DNA of 64,000 bases from Pseudomonas sp. ANT_H12B (GTDB lineage: Bacteria > Pseudomonadota > Gammaproteobacteria > Pseudomonadales > Pseudomonadaceae): the NCBI RefSeq assembly GCF_008369325.1, contig NZ_VOBI01000015.1, positions 62,001-126,000 of the forward strand, read 5' to 3'. Below the pieces are notes generated by a model that was given only the letters and a program-made list of their open reading frames with translations, did not search any database and was not told the origin of the DNA. Positions 51,619 through 59,388 of the stretch are shown piece by piece; within the stretch, counting starts at the first letter, position 1, and each line of letters opens with the position of its first letter. The translations under genes were made by a program, and so were the position numbers.

Positions 51619-51951
51619 TTATTTCGCGAGGATGCCGCCTTCGGGCAATTGCGGATTGAACTCGTCGAAGAAGGGGTAGTGACCGGGTCTGAGGGGATGG
51701 ATCACCACAAAGGTTGTCACTCCCGGCGACAGTACTTTTTCAACCCGTAACGGTGTGCTCTCGAATTCCGCAGGTCCTTGACCGATGTTTTTCAAGACGA
51801 TCTTGAAGCGCTGGCCGGCTGGTACCTCCAGCAAGGCAGGGGTGAAATGGCCGTCGCGCAGGCTTAGTTCGTAAGTGAGTAGCTCGGCATTAGCCGTGAA
51901 GGGCGCAACTGCTCCGGCAAGCACCAGCCCGGCGAGGTGCAGGCGTTTCAT
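51619..51951 (-). CDS. ftrB: FtrB-like cupredoxin-domain periplasmic protein
   Basis: ATG 51951 (MKRLHLAG) starts a Sec signal ending at about TANA. The 110-residue precursor is a cupredoxin-like beta-sandwich (RDGHFTPALLEVPAGQRF; PFFDEFNP). FtrB-type proteins are thought to oxidise or relay Fe(II) before FTR1 uptake. It starts one base after the ftrA stop. Confidence 0.88.
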   Translation of the reverse strand: MKRLHLAGLVLAGAVAPFTANAELLTYELSLRDGHFTPALLEVPAGQRFKIVLKNIGQGPAEFESTPLRVEKVLSPGVTTFVVIHPLRPGHYPFFDEFNPQLPEGGILAK

Positions 51952-51952
51952 T

Positions 51953-52483
51953 TCAATAGCCGCCTTTTTTGCCGATGCCGGCATAGATGAATTCGTAGTG
52001 CAACTCGCAGCGTTCAAACCAGGGCGCGACACCGGTTTCCTTATCGGTATGGCGGCCAAGCGAACCATGACCGCTGGGTGGCATGACCGTGAAGGTCAGT
52101 TGATATTTGCCAGGGCCCAACAGCTTCACATTGTCGCCATAATGCGGACCGTCATTGGCGACCATCGCGTGGAAATCGCCTTTTAGTTCGTTCTCGTTAC
52201 CCTGTTTTTTCAGGTTGAATGAGACGTTGAGGTAAGGCACGAAACTGCCTTCCTGAAAACCTTGTCGATTGTCCGCTGTGGCGCGAATGTCGGCTTCCAG
52301 ATGCACATCGGAATCCGCGGTGGCTCGCATCATTCCGGCAGGTGCCATCTCGATCGGCTGCAAATACACCGCCCCGACTTCCAGTCCTGGACACAGTTGC
52401 GGGTCGCCGATCGGGTATTCCTTGGCTTGAATCAGTGGGGAGAGCAAGAGGAGGGCGAGTGACAACGAAAAGGTTGTACGCAT
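51953..52483 (-). CDS. ftrA: FtrA, P19/Tp34-family periplasmic iron-binding protein
   Basis: ATG 52483 (MRTTFSL) begins a signal peptide cleaved near IQAKE. The 176-residue protein is of the P19 family, with acidic and His metal sites (EMAPAGMM; VHLEADI; GPHYGDN). It captures Fe(II), probably with copper, for FtrC. It is first in ftrABCD and follows a Fur-box-like sequence. Confidence 0.92.
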   Translation of the reverse strand: MRTTFSLSLALLLLSPLIQAKEYPIGDPQLCPGLEVGAVYLQPIEMAPAGMMRATADSDVHLEADIRATADNRQGFQEGSFVPYLNVSFNLKKQGNENELKGDFHAMVANDGPHYGDNVKLLGPGKYQLTFTVMPPSGHGSLGRHTDKETGVAPWFERCELHYEFIYAGIGKKGGY

Positions 52484-52536
52484 GATGACTTCCTGGGCAC
52501 TAACGAAGTGGGAGCCCGAGTCTAGAAAGCTTTCTT

Positions 52537-52555
52537 GCGAATAATAATGATTATT
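52537..52555 (-). promoter_or_regulatory. Fur-box-like site upstream of ftrABCD
   Basis: The AT-rich stretch contains AATAAT-G-ATTATT, a perfect 6-1-6 palindrome. Together with the preceding GCGAAT it matches about 14 of 19 bases of the Fur consensus. It is 54 bases before ftrA. Confidence 0.72.
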
Positions 52556-52597
52556 GTCAATTTTTGATGCGATGGCATTGGCCGGATTTTGCGCTTC

Positions 52598-52611
52598 TTG
52601 ATCTTCATCAA
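52598..52611 (+). promoter_or_regulatory. Anr/Dnr box of the DUF3079 gene
   Basis: TTGATCTTCATCAA is a perfect match to TTGAT-N4-ATCAA, centred 67 bases before the start at 52672, the same geometry as the norC and narK1 promoters. Confidence 0.88.
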
Positions 52612-52671
52612 GCCCACTGCTGCCCAAGCGCGGTAGTTTGGGGGTCTCCTTTACGTTAACCGGAGATCGGC

Positions 52672-52893
52672 ATGGCCAAGAATTTTCCCATCAGCCCCAA
52701 GCACCCCGAACGCATTTGCTGGGGCTGCGACAGATACTGTCCGGCAAATTCCCTGGCCTGCGGAAATGGCTCCGACCGGACGATGCACCCTGCCGAAATG
52801 ATCGGAGACGATTGGTATTTGCATGGGGACTGGGGCATTGATCCGTTGATCGCAGTAGTACAAGTGCCGGAAGATCCCGACCGGAAGGACTGA
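52672..52893 (+). CDS. DUF3079 family small cysteine protein
   Basis: A 73-residue cytoplasmic protein. It opens with MAKNFPISPKHPERICWGCD, followed by RYCPANSLACG, giving four Cys (about 16, 19, 23 and 30) suited to bind a metal or cluster. GDDWYLHGDWGIDP is the conserved second half. The family has no known function. The perfect Anr/Dnr box upstream places it in the anaerobic regulon. Confidence 0.88.
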   Translation: MAKNFPISPKHPERICWGCDRYCPANSLACGNGSDRTMHPAEMIGDDWYLHGDWGIDPLIAVVQVPEDPDRKD

Positions 52894-52949
52894 GTAACCC
52901 CGTACACACATGCAAACTGCCCGGTAGAATTTTTTTTGAAATCAAGGGG

Positions 52950-52978
52950 TTGCCAGCCTCGGGAAATCAGTACATAAT
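52950..52978 (+). promoter_or_regulatory. Possible sigma-70 promoter of tRNA-Cys
   Basis: TTGCCA and CATAAT are separated by 17 bases, about 120 bases upstream of tRNA-Cys. No other gene lies between. Confidence 0.4.
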
Positions 52979-53097
52979 TCACGCCATCGAAAGCACTGAC
53001 TGCTGAAAAAGCTCAATGTTTTCAAGGAGTTAGATCACGTATCTGATTCCAAGTTTGTACGCGTTTGATGTTGTGCTACATGACATCAGATGTTTGA

Positions 53098-53171
53098 GGC
53101 CGAGTAGCAAAATGGTTATGCAGTGGATTGCAAATCCACCTACGCCGGTTCGATTCCGACCTCGGCCTCCA
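53098..53171 (+). tRNA. tRNA-Cys (GCA)
   Basis: A 74-base cloverleaf with acceptor GGCCGAG/CTCGGCC, anticodon loop TTGCAAA (anticodon GCA), T-loop GGTTCGATTCC and encoded CCA. Confidence 0.97.
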
Positions 53172-53179
53172 CTTTAAAC

Positions 53180-53215
53180 AAGCTCCGTAGATCTATGATT
53201 TACGGAGCTTTTTTA
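53180..53215 (+). terminator. Terminator after tRNA-Cys
   Basis: AAGCTCCGTA pairs with TACGGAGCTT and is followed by six T. Confidence 0.93.
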
Positions 53216-53261
53216 TTGCGCGGTGCTGCAAGATTTAGTCTTGAAAAGCATATTTGCGAAC

Positions 53262-53290
53262 TTGCTTCACCGGGGCGGGGTGTATATATT
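53262..53290 (+). promoter_or_regulatory. Possible promoter of tRNA-Leu
   Basis: TTGCTT and TATATT are separated by 17 bases and lie about 75 bases before the tRNA. A G-rich stretch sits between them. Confidence 0.5.
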
Positions 53291-53364
53291 TCCTCCTCTG
53301 TTGCAGACGCGTAAGAACTGCCAGCGCGTTATTGGCAGTATTCAGACCGCATCACCGCGCTACC

Positions 53365-53451
53365 GCCCGAATGGCGAAACTGGTAGACGCATGGGACTTA
53401 AAATCCCCCGCTCGTAAGGGCGTGCCGGTTCGATTCCGGCTTCGGGCACCA
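53365..53451 (+). tRNA. tRNA-Leu (TAA)
   Basis: An 87-base class II tRNA with acceptor GCCCGAA/TTCGGGC, anticodon TAA in ACTTAAAAT, a long variable arm, T-loop GGTTCGATTCC and encoded CCA. Confidence 0.97.
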
Positions 53452-53458
53452 TCTAAAA

Positions 53459-53502
53459 TCAAGGGTTTGCGGGCGAAAGCTGATGCAAACCCTTGTTTGT
53501 TT
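53459..53502 (+). terminator. Terminator after tRNA-Leu
   Basis: CAAGGGTTTGC pairs with GCAAACCCTTG, followed by TTTGTTT. Confidence 0.88.
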
Positions 53503-53530
53503 CTGCTCTGATATTTTTAGTGCCCCGCAA

Positions 53531-53739
53531 TTATTGATGCCCATCGCCAGTTGTCGGATCAGCGTTGCGTCTTTCCACCCCCGCAGAATTGCCGGTATTT
53601 ACTAGCCTTCTTTCTACCAGAACGTTGTGAAGTGCTTGTCGAGCGGTCGGGTCCAGCTGATGCTCTCTTTCCTTGAGTTCAAGCAAAATCGGGCTGGACC
53701 AGGTGCATAGGTTTGCTCGACATCACGGATTGGTATCAT
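53531..53739 (-). pseudogene. Possible frameshifted small gene (69 codons if repaired)
   Basis: On the minus strand a strong ribosome-binding site (AAGGAGGAG) precedes ATG 53739. The frame MIPIRDVEQTYAPGPARF runs into a stop at 53614. After the TTTT run the adjacent frame reads LLELKEREHQLDPTARQALH and continues as an amphipathic, protein-like sequence to a TAA at 53531. Adding one T to that run joins both halves into 69 codons. This could be a decayed gene, a sequencing error in a homopolymer, or chance. I recognise no family. Confidence 0.45.
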
Positions 53740-54060
53740 TTCTCTCCTCCTTGATTAGATGCCCGCTAACAAAGGTGCGACCGTTCGGCGCGATAGAAAC
53801 CTTAGTCGGTAAAACTGTTTGTCGCGAACCAACGGCATGGCGATCGTGAGCAAATAGCAGGTGGCGCTATTGGACGTGATCTGCGTGACAGACACCGAAT
53901 ACGGGAAGGAGTGTAATACCGTTCACAGTGATGGTACTTCAGTTTGGCTAGTGGATGAAAAAAGCAAGAAAACCAACAATAAGTTCAGTGTGCATTAGTT
54001 TGGGATTCCTAACTAACACACACTCTTTATCTCATCGGAAGCGAGCGCTGGGCTTCGATT
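53740..54060. other. Gene-free, AT-richer stretch
   Basis: About 320 bp with lower GC than its surroundings. A GTG frame at 53861-53998 gives 45 codons (VALLDVICVTDTEYG...) without a ribosome-binding site and could be a relic. No repeat or RNA is recognised. Confidence 0.4.
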
Positions 54061-54897
54061 TCATCCTTCGTTTGCCCAGACACCCGTAGCGGCGGTGCGC
54101 CGAACATAGTCGGTAAAGTCCCGCGCCGGCCGCCCCAGCGCACGCTGCACGCCATCGGCAACCGGTGTATTGCGGCCATCAAGTACGGTGGTGAAGAGAT
54201 ACAGCACCAGATCGATCAGTTGAACTGGAAGCTGTTGCTGTTCCAACGCCTGGCGATAGGCGTCCGGTGGTACTGCCACGAAACCGATATCGCGTTTTGT
54301 CTCACGGGCAATGTCGTCGACCGCTTCGACAAAGGTCAGCGCTCGTGGACCTGTCAATTCATAAAGTTGGCGTGAGTGACGTGGTTGGGTCAGCGCCTCA
54401 ACAGCAATCTCGGTAATGTCTTCTACGTCGACGAAAGGCTCTGCGATGTTACCGACCGGGAGAGCCAGTTCGCCCTGAATAATCGGCTCCAGGAAGTGTG
54501 CCTCGCTGAAGTTCTGGAAAAACCAGCTCGCTCGCAGGATGGTCCAGTCGACACCGCTGTTCTGTACGACGCGTTCGGCCTGTTCCGCTTCGACCTCCCC
54601 GCGTCCGGATAGCAACACCAATTTGCTGACACCGCTTTTGACGGCCTGATCGGTGAACGCCTGAACCGTTTCGAGGGCGCCGGGAACGGCGAGGTCCGGT
54701 TGATAGGAGATGTAGACCGCGCGAATGCCATCAAACGCAGCTTGCCAGGTGCTCTGATCTTCCCAGTCGAAAGGCGGGATCGCCCTGCGTGAACCCCGAC
54801 GAACGGGAAAGCCGGCAGCTTCCAGTTGTTGAGTGATGCGCCGTCCGGTCTTGCCAGTCGCGCCGAGAATCAGGAGGGGTTCTTGTTTGGCATTCAT
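54061..54897 (-). CDS. NmrA-family NAD(P)-binding protein
   Basis: A 278-residue atypical SDR. The Rossmann motif ILGATGKTGR lies near residue 10. There is no YxxxK pair, as in NmrA/quinone-oxidoreductase-like proteins. ATG 54897 (MNAKQEP) is favoured, with GGGAG about 10 bases upstream; ATG 54906 is also possible. It diverges from a TetR regulator with a palindrome in the gap. It is probably a redox- or stress-responsive reductase; the substrate is unknown. Confidence 0.85.
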   Translation of the reverse strand: MNAKQEPLLILGATGKTGRRITQQLEAAGFPVRRGSRRAIPPFDWEDQSTWQAAFDGIRAVYISYQPDLAVPGALETVQAFTDQAVKSGVSKLVLLSGRGEVEAEQAERVVQNSGVDWTILRASWFFQNFSEAHFLEPIIQGELALPVGNIAEPFVDVEDITEIAVEALTQPRHSRQLYELTGPRALTFVEAVDDIARETKRDIGFVAVPPDAYRQALEQQQLPVQLIDLVLYLFTTVLDGRNTPVADGVQRALGRPARDFTDYVRRTAATGVWANEG

Positions 54898-54921
54898 CGC
54901 GTTCATCTCCCTTCGGTTAAT

Positions 54922-54936
54922 GTGAGTTATGCTCAC
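54922..54936. promoter_or_regulatory. Candidate operator of the TetR/NmrA pair
   Basis: GTGAG-TTATG-CTCAC is a perfect 5-5-5 palindrome 26 bases upstream of the NmrA gene start, in the divergent region. Confidence 0.6.
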
Positions 54937-55045
54937 GTTTAGAAGATGATAAACACTCATATTCTTCCGTCAACTCAAAGAAGCGATGAAACCGACGTAC
55001 GGGCGATGCTAAGGTGAGCCTATGTCACGTTATTGATCGGGAAGC

Positions 55046-55717
55046 ATGCCAGTGCGCAAGAAAACCACCGAAGTGCCCGAGCGGCCGGGTTCAGAGCCAA
55101 CTCGACGTAACCCCACGCAACAACGCAGTCGCGAGCGGCAGGAGCGAATCCTGGCCGTGGCAACTCAACTGATCGCGACCAAAGGCAGCGATCAAGTAAA
55201 GATGAGTGAAATTGCCGAGCGATCGGAAATCTCGATCGGATCGCTTTACCAGTACTTTCCCGACAAGAGTTCGGTCATTCGCACATTGGCCGAGCGTTAT
55301 AACGCTCAAAGCCGCCGCTGTATCGAAGGGGCGCTGAGTGCGGTCGAGGATGCGCAAGGGCTGCGTACCGCCTATGCGCAGCTGCTCGATCTGTATTACG
55401 AGATCGTTCTTGCTACGCCTGCGATGCGTGATATCTGGTCGGGCATGCAGGCAGACAAGCAGCTTCTGGAGCTGGAGCTGGAGGAAAGTCGTGTCGCTGG
55501 AGCGTTGCTGGCCAAGGCGATGCTGCGGGTGAATCCAGACAGTGATGCGCAACAGGTTGCTGATGCAGCCTTTCTGATCTGGCAATTAGGGGAGGCGACG
55601 ATGCGATTGGCCATCTCCTGTGCACCCGAGGAAGGGCGCCGCCTGGTCGATGTCTTCAAGCGTATGTCACTGCGCGAAATAATGGAGCCAGTGACCATCA
55701 ACATGCCCGATTCTTAG
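55046..55717 (+). CDS. TetR-family transcriptional regulator
   Basis: A 223-residue regulator. The N-terminal helix-turn-helix (about 30-75) includes MSEIAERSEISIGSLYQYF, followed by a helical ligand domain. A basic N-terminal extension of about 25 residues precedes it. It is divergent from the NmrA-like gene and probably represses it through the palindrome at 54922. Confidence 0.92.
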   Translation: MPVRKKTTEVPERPGSEPTRRNPTQQRSRERQERILAVATQLIATKGSDQVKMSEIAERSEISIGSLYQYFPDKSSVIRTLAERYNAQSRRCIEGALSAVEDAQGLRTAYAQLLDLYYEIVLATPAMRDIWSGMQADKQLLELELEESRVAGALLAKAMLRVNPDSDAQQVADAAFLIWQLGEATMRLAISCAPEEGRRLVDVFKRMSLREIMEPVTINMPDS

Positions 55718-56143
55718 CTATTTCTGCTTCCAGCGGCCACCGCCTGTTTCGCAATCAACCTTGGCTTGCTGCAGGTTTCCAGCGTCATAGTAATAGGTGG
55801 TTATCTGGGCATTGTCGGGGATGTTGAGCGACTTACTGTTCTTGTCCTTGCTAATGGACTGAGGGTTCGCCAGAGACTCTTGAGTCAATGTACCCAGGCA
55901 GGTCGCTTGATAATGATCGCCGCACTGTTCGACTTTTTTCTTGGTGCGGGTCAGCATTTCCTTGCTCTCGTTGCTGCATGACCAATCGATGGCGTCCACT
56001 GGCATGCCTTCGTACTCATAGCAGGTACGGGTTTCGACGACCGGAACGGAAGGGCTTTGCGACCGGGTTATGACCTCGCATCCTTGAGCGAACGCCAGGG
56101 CGGGACTGAGGCTGGCAATCAGAAGCAGCAGTCGACTGTTCAT
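55718..56143 (-). CDS. Small secreted cysteine-containing protein, unknown function
   Basis: A 141-residue precursor with a Sec signal (LLLLIASLSPALAFAQ). The mature part has seven Cys, suited to disulfides, and a Lys-rich middle (TKKKVE). It ends GGGRWKQK. AGGAAA precedes the ATG. It converges on tetR with no gap. I do not recognise the family. Confidence 0.75.
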   Translation of the reverse strand: MNSRLLLLIASLSPALAFAQGCEVITRSQSPSVPVVETRTCYEYEGMPVDAIDWSCSNESKEMLTRTKKKVEQCGDHYQATCLGTLTQESLANPQSISKDKNSKSLNIPDNAQITTYYYDAGNLQQAKVDCETGGGRWKQK

Positions 56144-56295
56144 CAGGATTTCCTCTCCAATAGCGCCCTGTGTGAAGTCAGGGGCCTATAGGTTTCGAAA
56201 CATGATGAGCCGCCTCGTTCAATCCAATTTCTGATTCAGTGCCCGCATTTGGCAGCTGGGTTGAACCAGCTCGACTCAGCCGCCAAAACTACCCG

Positions 56296-56580
56296 CTAAA
56301 CGAATGGTTGACCGGTAAAACCACGAGGTAATCTTTGCAGTCCTTCCATGGCGGTTAGCCGTTCGACCCAGGATGCGCGCCAATCGTTGGCGGTGTGGGT
56401 GACTTTGGCTTTACGGGCGGCGCGGCGGGCGGCGTTACGTTGTTCTTTGCGCGCGTCCTTGAATGCGTCGGTGTTTCGGCAGCTTCTGCATTTCACACGG
56501 GTAAGTTCAGTCGTGGAGGTGAGTTTGCTGCCCTTGTGACCGCAGGCCAAATGCCCGCCGATTTTGAAGTGAGTGACCAT
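56296..56580 (-). CDS. Small basic protein with Cys/His motifs, unknown function
   Basis: ATG 56580 (MVTHFKIGG) has AAGGAGA upstream and gives 94 residues. H10, C13 and H15 (HLACGH) plus C31 and C34 (CRSC) suggest a zinc site. An Arg/Lys/Ala-rich helix follows (RNAARRAARKAK), so nucleic-acid binding is possible but not shown. Confidence 0.7.
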   Translation of the reverse strand: MVTHFKIGGHLACGHKGSKLTSTTELTRVKCRSCRNTDAFKDARKEQRNAARRAARKAKVTHTANDWRASWVERLTAMEGLQRLPRGFTGQPFV

Positions 56581-56654
56581 TGGGACGTCTCCTTCGTGAC
56601 GTGTGATCATTTGACCTTCGGCGGGCAACGACGTTCGTTACTTGCCAAAAGGGC

Positions 56655-56690
56655 AAAAAAAGGCCCGCATGCGGGCGGGCCAAGGGATTC
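56655..56690 (-). terminator. Terminator hairpin, leftward
   Basis: Read on the minus strand, GGCCCGCATGCGGGCC is followed by six T. It would end transcription of the leftward gene at 56892-57122. Confidence 0.75.
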
Positions 56691-56891
56691 ATCAAAAGGA
56701 GTAGGTTCACTGTAGGACTTGAGTTGTGAAGGCTGTGTGAAATGAAAATCCAGCCACAAAAAATCCCGACGACAGACCGGGTTGAGGGTGTGGCGGGTGG
56801 CAATCAGGCAAGGACGCACACGGTGACGATAACGTCGCCGTTCATGCGTCCTGAATCAGGCCGTGTCCTTGAGGCGCGTGTCCAGATCGAA

Positions 56892-57122
56892 TCATCTGAA
56901 CCGCGGCAGGGGCGGGTCGACAGGTTTGAGCGAAGACAGCGTATTGCGAATCAGTGGCGCATCCTTCTCGATGTCATTCAGACGATCACGAATTCTGAGC
57001 GCAGTCGGGTGCCCGCCTTGATGATCGACCCAGTCGGCGATCTCCTTGCACGCCGCAGCCAGACGAGCCTGGCGAGAATCAAGCAATGTAAGCAGGGTGG
57101 TGATGGACTCTTTTTCGGACAT
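56892..57122 (-). CDS. Small acidic helical protein, unknown function
   Basis: ATG 57122 (MSEKESITT) has GGAGG 7 bases upstream and gives 76 residues. The sequence is helical (LTLLDSRQARLAAACKEIA) with a Pro-rich end. No motif is recognised. Confidence 0.65.
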   Translation of the reverse strand: MSEKESITTLLTLLDSRQARLAAACKEIADWVDHQGGHPTALRIRDRLNDIEKDAPLIRNTLSSLKPVDPPLPRFR

Positions 57123-57248
57123 GGCAAACACCTCCGTTCAAGAAACCTTGTAATTGGCAGCAAAAAGCCCGCTGGGTGCGAGCTTTCTGCCGATGGGGTC
57201 GCTGTTCCTTCAGCATTTTCAGTATAGACCCGCAAAAGGTAGCTGACT

Positions 57249-57470
57249 TCAACCTAGTCGGGCCGTCATTTGTGACCTGGCGTTCAGCTGTCGGCATTCA
57301 CGTCGAGCGTCTTCTTCAAGATCAAAACCGTCACCGATGAACCCGCGGGTGCGCGTATCGGCGATTCGGTACCAGACGGCGGCGTCGGGTGGTTGATGAC
57401 TGACTTCACCGGCTCGGCGGCCATGGATGATGATCTTGTTACAACGCTTCACTACGAAAATGTCTTCCAT
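57249..57470 (-). CDS. Small hypothetical protein
   Basis: ATG 57470 (MEDIFVVKRC) with GGTGG upstream gives 73 residues. It has a beta-rich start and an acidic DGFDLEEDARREC segment. It is compositionally normal for the region. The function is unknown. Confidence 0.55.
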   Translation of the reverse strand: MEDIFVVKRCNKIIIHGRRAGEVSHQPPDAAVWYRIADTRTRGFIGDGFDLEEDARRECRQLNARSQMTARLG

Positions 57471-57565
57471 GGCGCCACCACAGCTGATTCTGTTCAGAAC
57501 AACTATAGAAGCCATTTGCAATCATGCAAAAAATAGACAGGTCAGTTCGTCGGTTGAAGCCCTGA

Positions 57566-59206
57566 TCATGTGCCGACTTGTTGCATCAGCCAACCGGTCT
57601 GGTGCCATTTCAGGGTGTGGGTCGGTGCAAGCGCATTCATGAAATGCTCGTCATGGGAGACCGCCACGATGGCCCCCGGAAAATCTCGCAATGCTTGTTC
57701 GAACGCCTGCACAGACTCAAGGTCGAGGTGATTGGTCGGTTCATCAAGCAAAAGCAATTGCGCCGGGATTTGCCGCCACAACGCAACGGCAATCGCAGCC
57801 TTCAGGCGTTCGCCGCCGCTGAGTGACGCACACGGCCGGGTCACGCGGTTGGCGTCCAGTCGCAGCAGAGCGAGGTGGCTGCGCAAGGTGCCCTCGGTCA
57901 GCGGCGTGTCGAGCACGCCCAATTGCTCGACGATGGAACGTTGATCGTCGAGTAACGCCAGCTGCTGATCAAGAAATGCGCAGGGTACGTGGGTCGTGCA
58001 GTGGCCGTTGCTCGGCGACAGTTCGCCGGCCAGCATTCGCAACAAGGTCGATTTCCCACAGCCATTCGGACCGCTTACCGCTATGCGTACAGGTCCTGCG
58101 ATTGAAAGTGTCAAGCGGGTAGCGGGTTCATCCTTCGACAGCCAGGGCAACTGAGCGTCGACCAGCGTGAGCATCTGTCGAGCCGCCGGCACGAGCGTCC
58201 CCGGCAGGTTCATCACCACGCACGCTTCGTCCTGAACCCTGGCATTAGCGTCCCGAACCCGGGCGTCCAGTCCATTCTTGCGCACCTGATGCGTCTGGCG
58301 GACAGGGCCCATGGCGTCCATGGCAGCCCCTTTCATCTTGGCGCGTTCGAAGCCTGAGACATTGGCGACGTCGGCTTTTTTGCGCGCCCCCGCGGCGTGT
58401 CGCTGGATCGTGTCGTGCTCGCGCTGCAGGCGGTTACGTTCGCGGCTGCGCTCGGTTCGGGCCTGATCAAGCATCGCCTGGGCTGCGGCTTGATCAGTCT
58501 CCCGTTGTGCCTGGAATACCTGGAAATTACCGCCAAAAATCCTCGGGCCCAGCGGCGTGAGTTCGATAATACGTTGCATACGGTTCAATAACTGCCGGTC
58601 ATGACTGATGACGACCAAACCACCGCGCCACTGTTCAAGCTTGCGCATCAGCCAGCGACGTCCTTCGGCGTCGAGGTGATTGGTCGGTTCATCCAGCACC
58701 AGTAACTGCGCCGGGCCAAGAAACGCGCCGATCAGCGCAATACGCGCTTGCTGCCCGCCGCTCAAGGTTTGAGTCAGGTGCTGCGGGCCAATGTCGCGAA
58801 GTCCTGCTTCATCCAGTAACGAGCGCAAGCGTTCGGCCAGGTCCCAGCGCTCGGCCAGTGTCTCGACGTCCTCGGCCGAGGCGGTGCCCAGATTCAAGCG
58901 CGACAAGGCCTGAAGCACTTTGGCAGAACCGGTCACTTGGGCGACAGTCTGTCCTTGCACGGCTGAAAATGTTTGAGGAACGTAAGCGACCTGAGCCTGA
59001 AAGGTCAGACTTCCGCACGTAGGTTTCAGTTGCCCGGCGAGTAACCGCGCAAGGACACTTTTACCGATGCCGTTACGGCCGACGATAGCAGTGTGAACGC
59101 GATCGAAACTCAGGTTTAGTGAATCGAAAATCGTCTCGCCATTGGCGAACTGAAAACCCAGTTGGTTCAAGGAAACGAGTGCAGGCAGACGCGTGACGTG
59201 AGTCAT
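57566..59206 (-). CDS. ABC-F family ATPase
   Basis: A 546-residue soluble protein with two ATP-binding cassettes (Walker A GRNGIGKS and GPNGCGKS; LSGGQQAR and LSGGERLK; two DEPTNHLD motifs). The linker is long and charged, with a basic RERNRLQREH helix. ABC-F proteins act on ribosomes in translation or antibiotic protection, and have no membrane domain. ATG 59206 follows GGAGG at 6 bases. No linked resistance gene is seen. Confidence 0.92.
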   Translation of the reverse strand: MTHVTRLPALVSLNQLGFQFANGETIFDSLNLSFDRVHTAIVGRNGIGKSVLARLLAGQLKPTCGSLTFQAQVAYVPQTFSAVQGQTVAQVTGSAKVLQALSRLNLGTASAEDVETLAERWDLAERLRSLLDEAGLRDIGPQHLTQTLSGGQQARIALIGAFLGPAQLLVLDEPTNHLDAEGRRWLMRKLEQWRGGLVVISHDRQLLNRMQRIIELTPLGPRIFGGNFQVFQAQRETDQAAAQAMLDQARTERSRERNRLQREHDTIQRHAAGARKKADVANVSGFERAKMKGAAMDAMGPVRQTHQVRKNGLDARVRDANARVQDEACVVMNLPGTLVPAARQMLTLVDAQLPWLSKDEPATRLTLSIAGPVRIAVSGPNGCGKSTLLRMLAGELSPSNGHCTTHVPCAFLDQQLALLDDQRSIVEQLGVLDTPLTEGTLRSHLALLRLDANRVTRPCASLSGGERLKAAIAVALWRQIPAQLLLLDEPTNHLDLESVQAFEQALRDFPGAIVAVSHDEHFMNALAPTHTLKWHQTGWLMQQVGT

Positions 59207-59388
59207 CGGCACCTCCGGAAAATGTCGAAAAGACCAACAAGCGCCATTGGCGGCTTGCTACGAAAACATTTTTGGAAGGCTTAGTTGTTCACGTCGAAGT
59301 TCGTCCTGAGGAGGGGAGGATCGGTAGCCTAGTCGAGGATTCAAGTTCGATCAAGAACGCTGTCGGAGGAATATCTGCGTGTCGCAGG

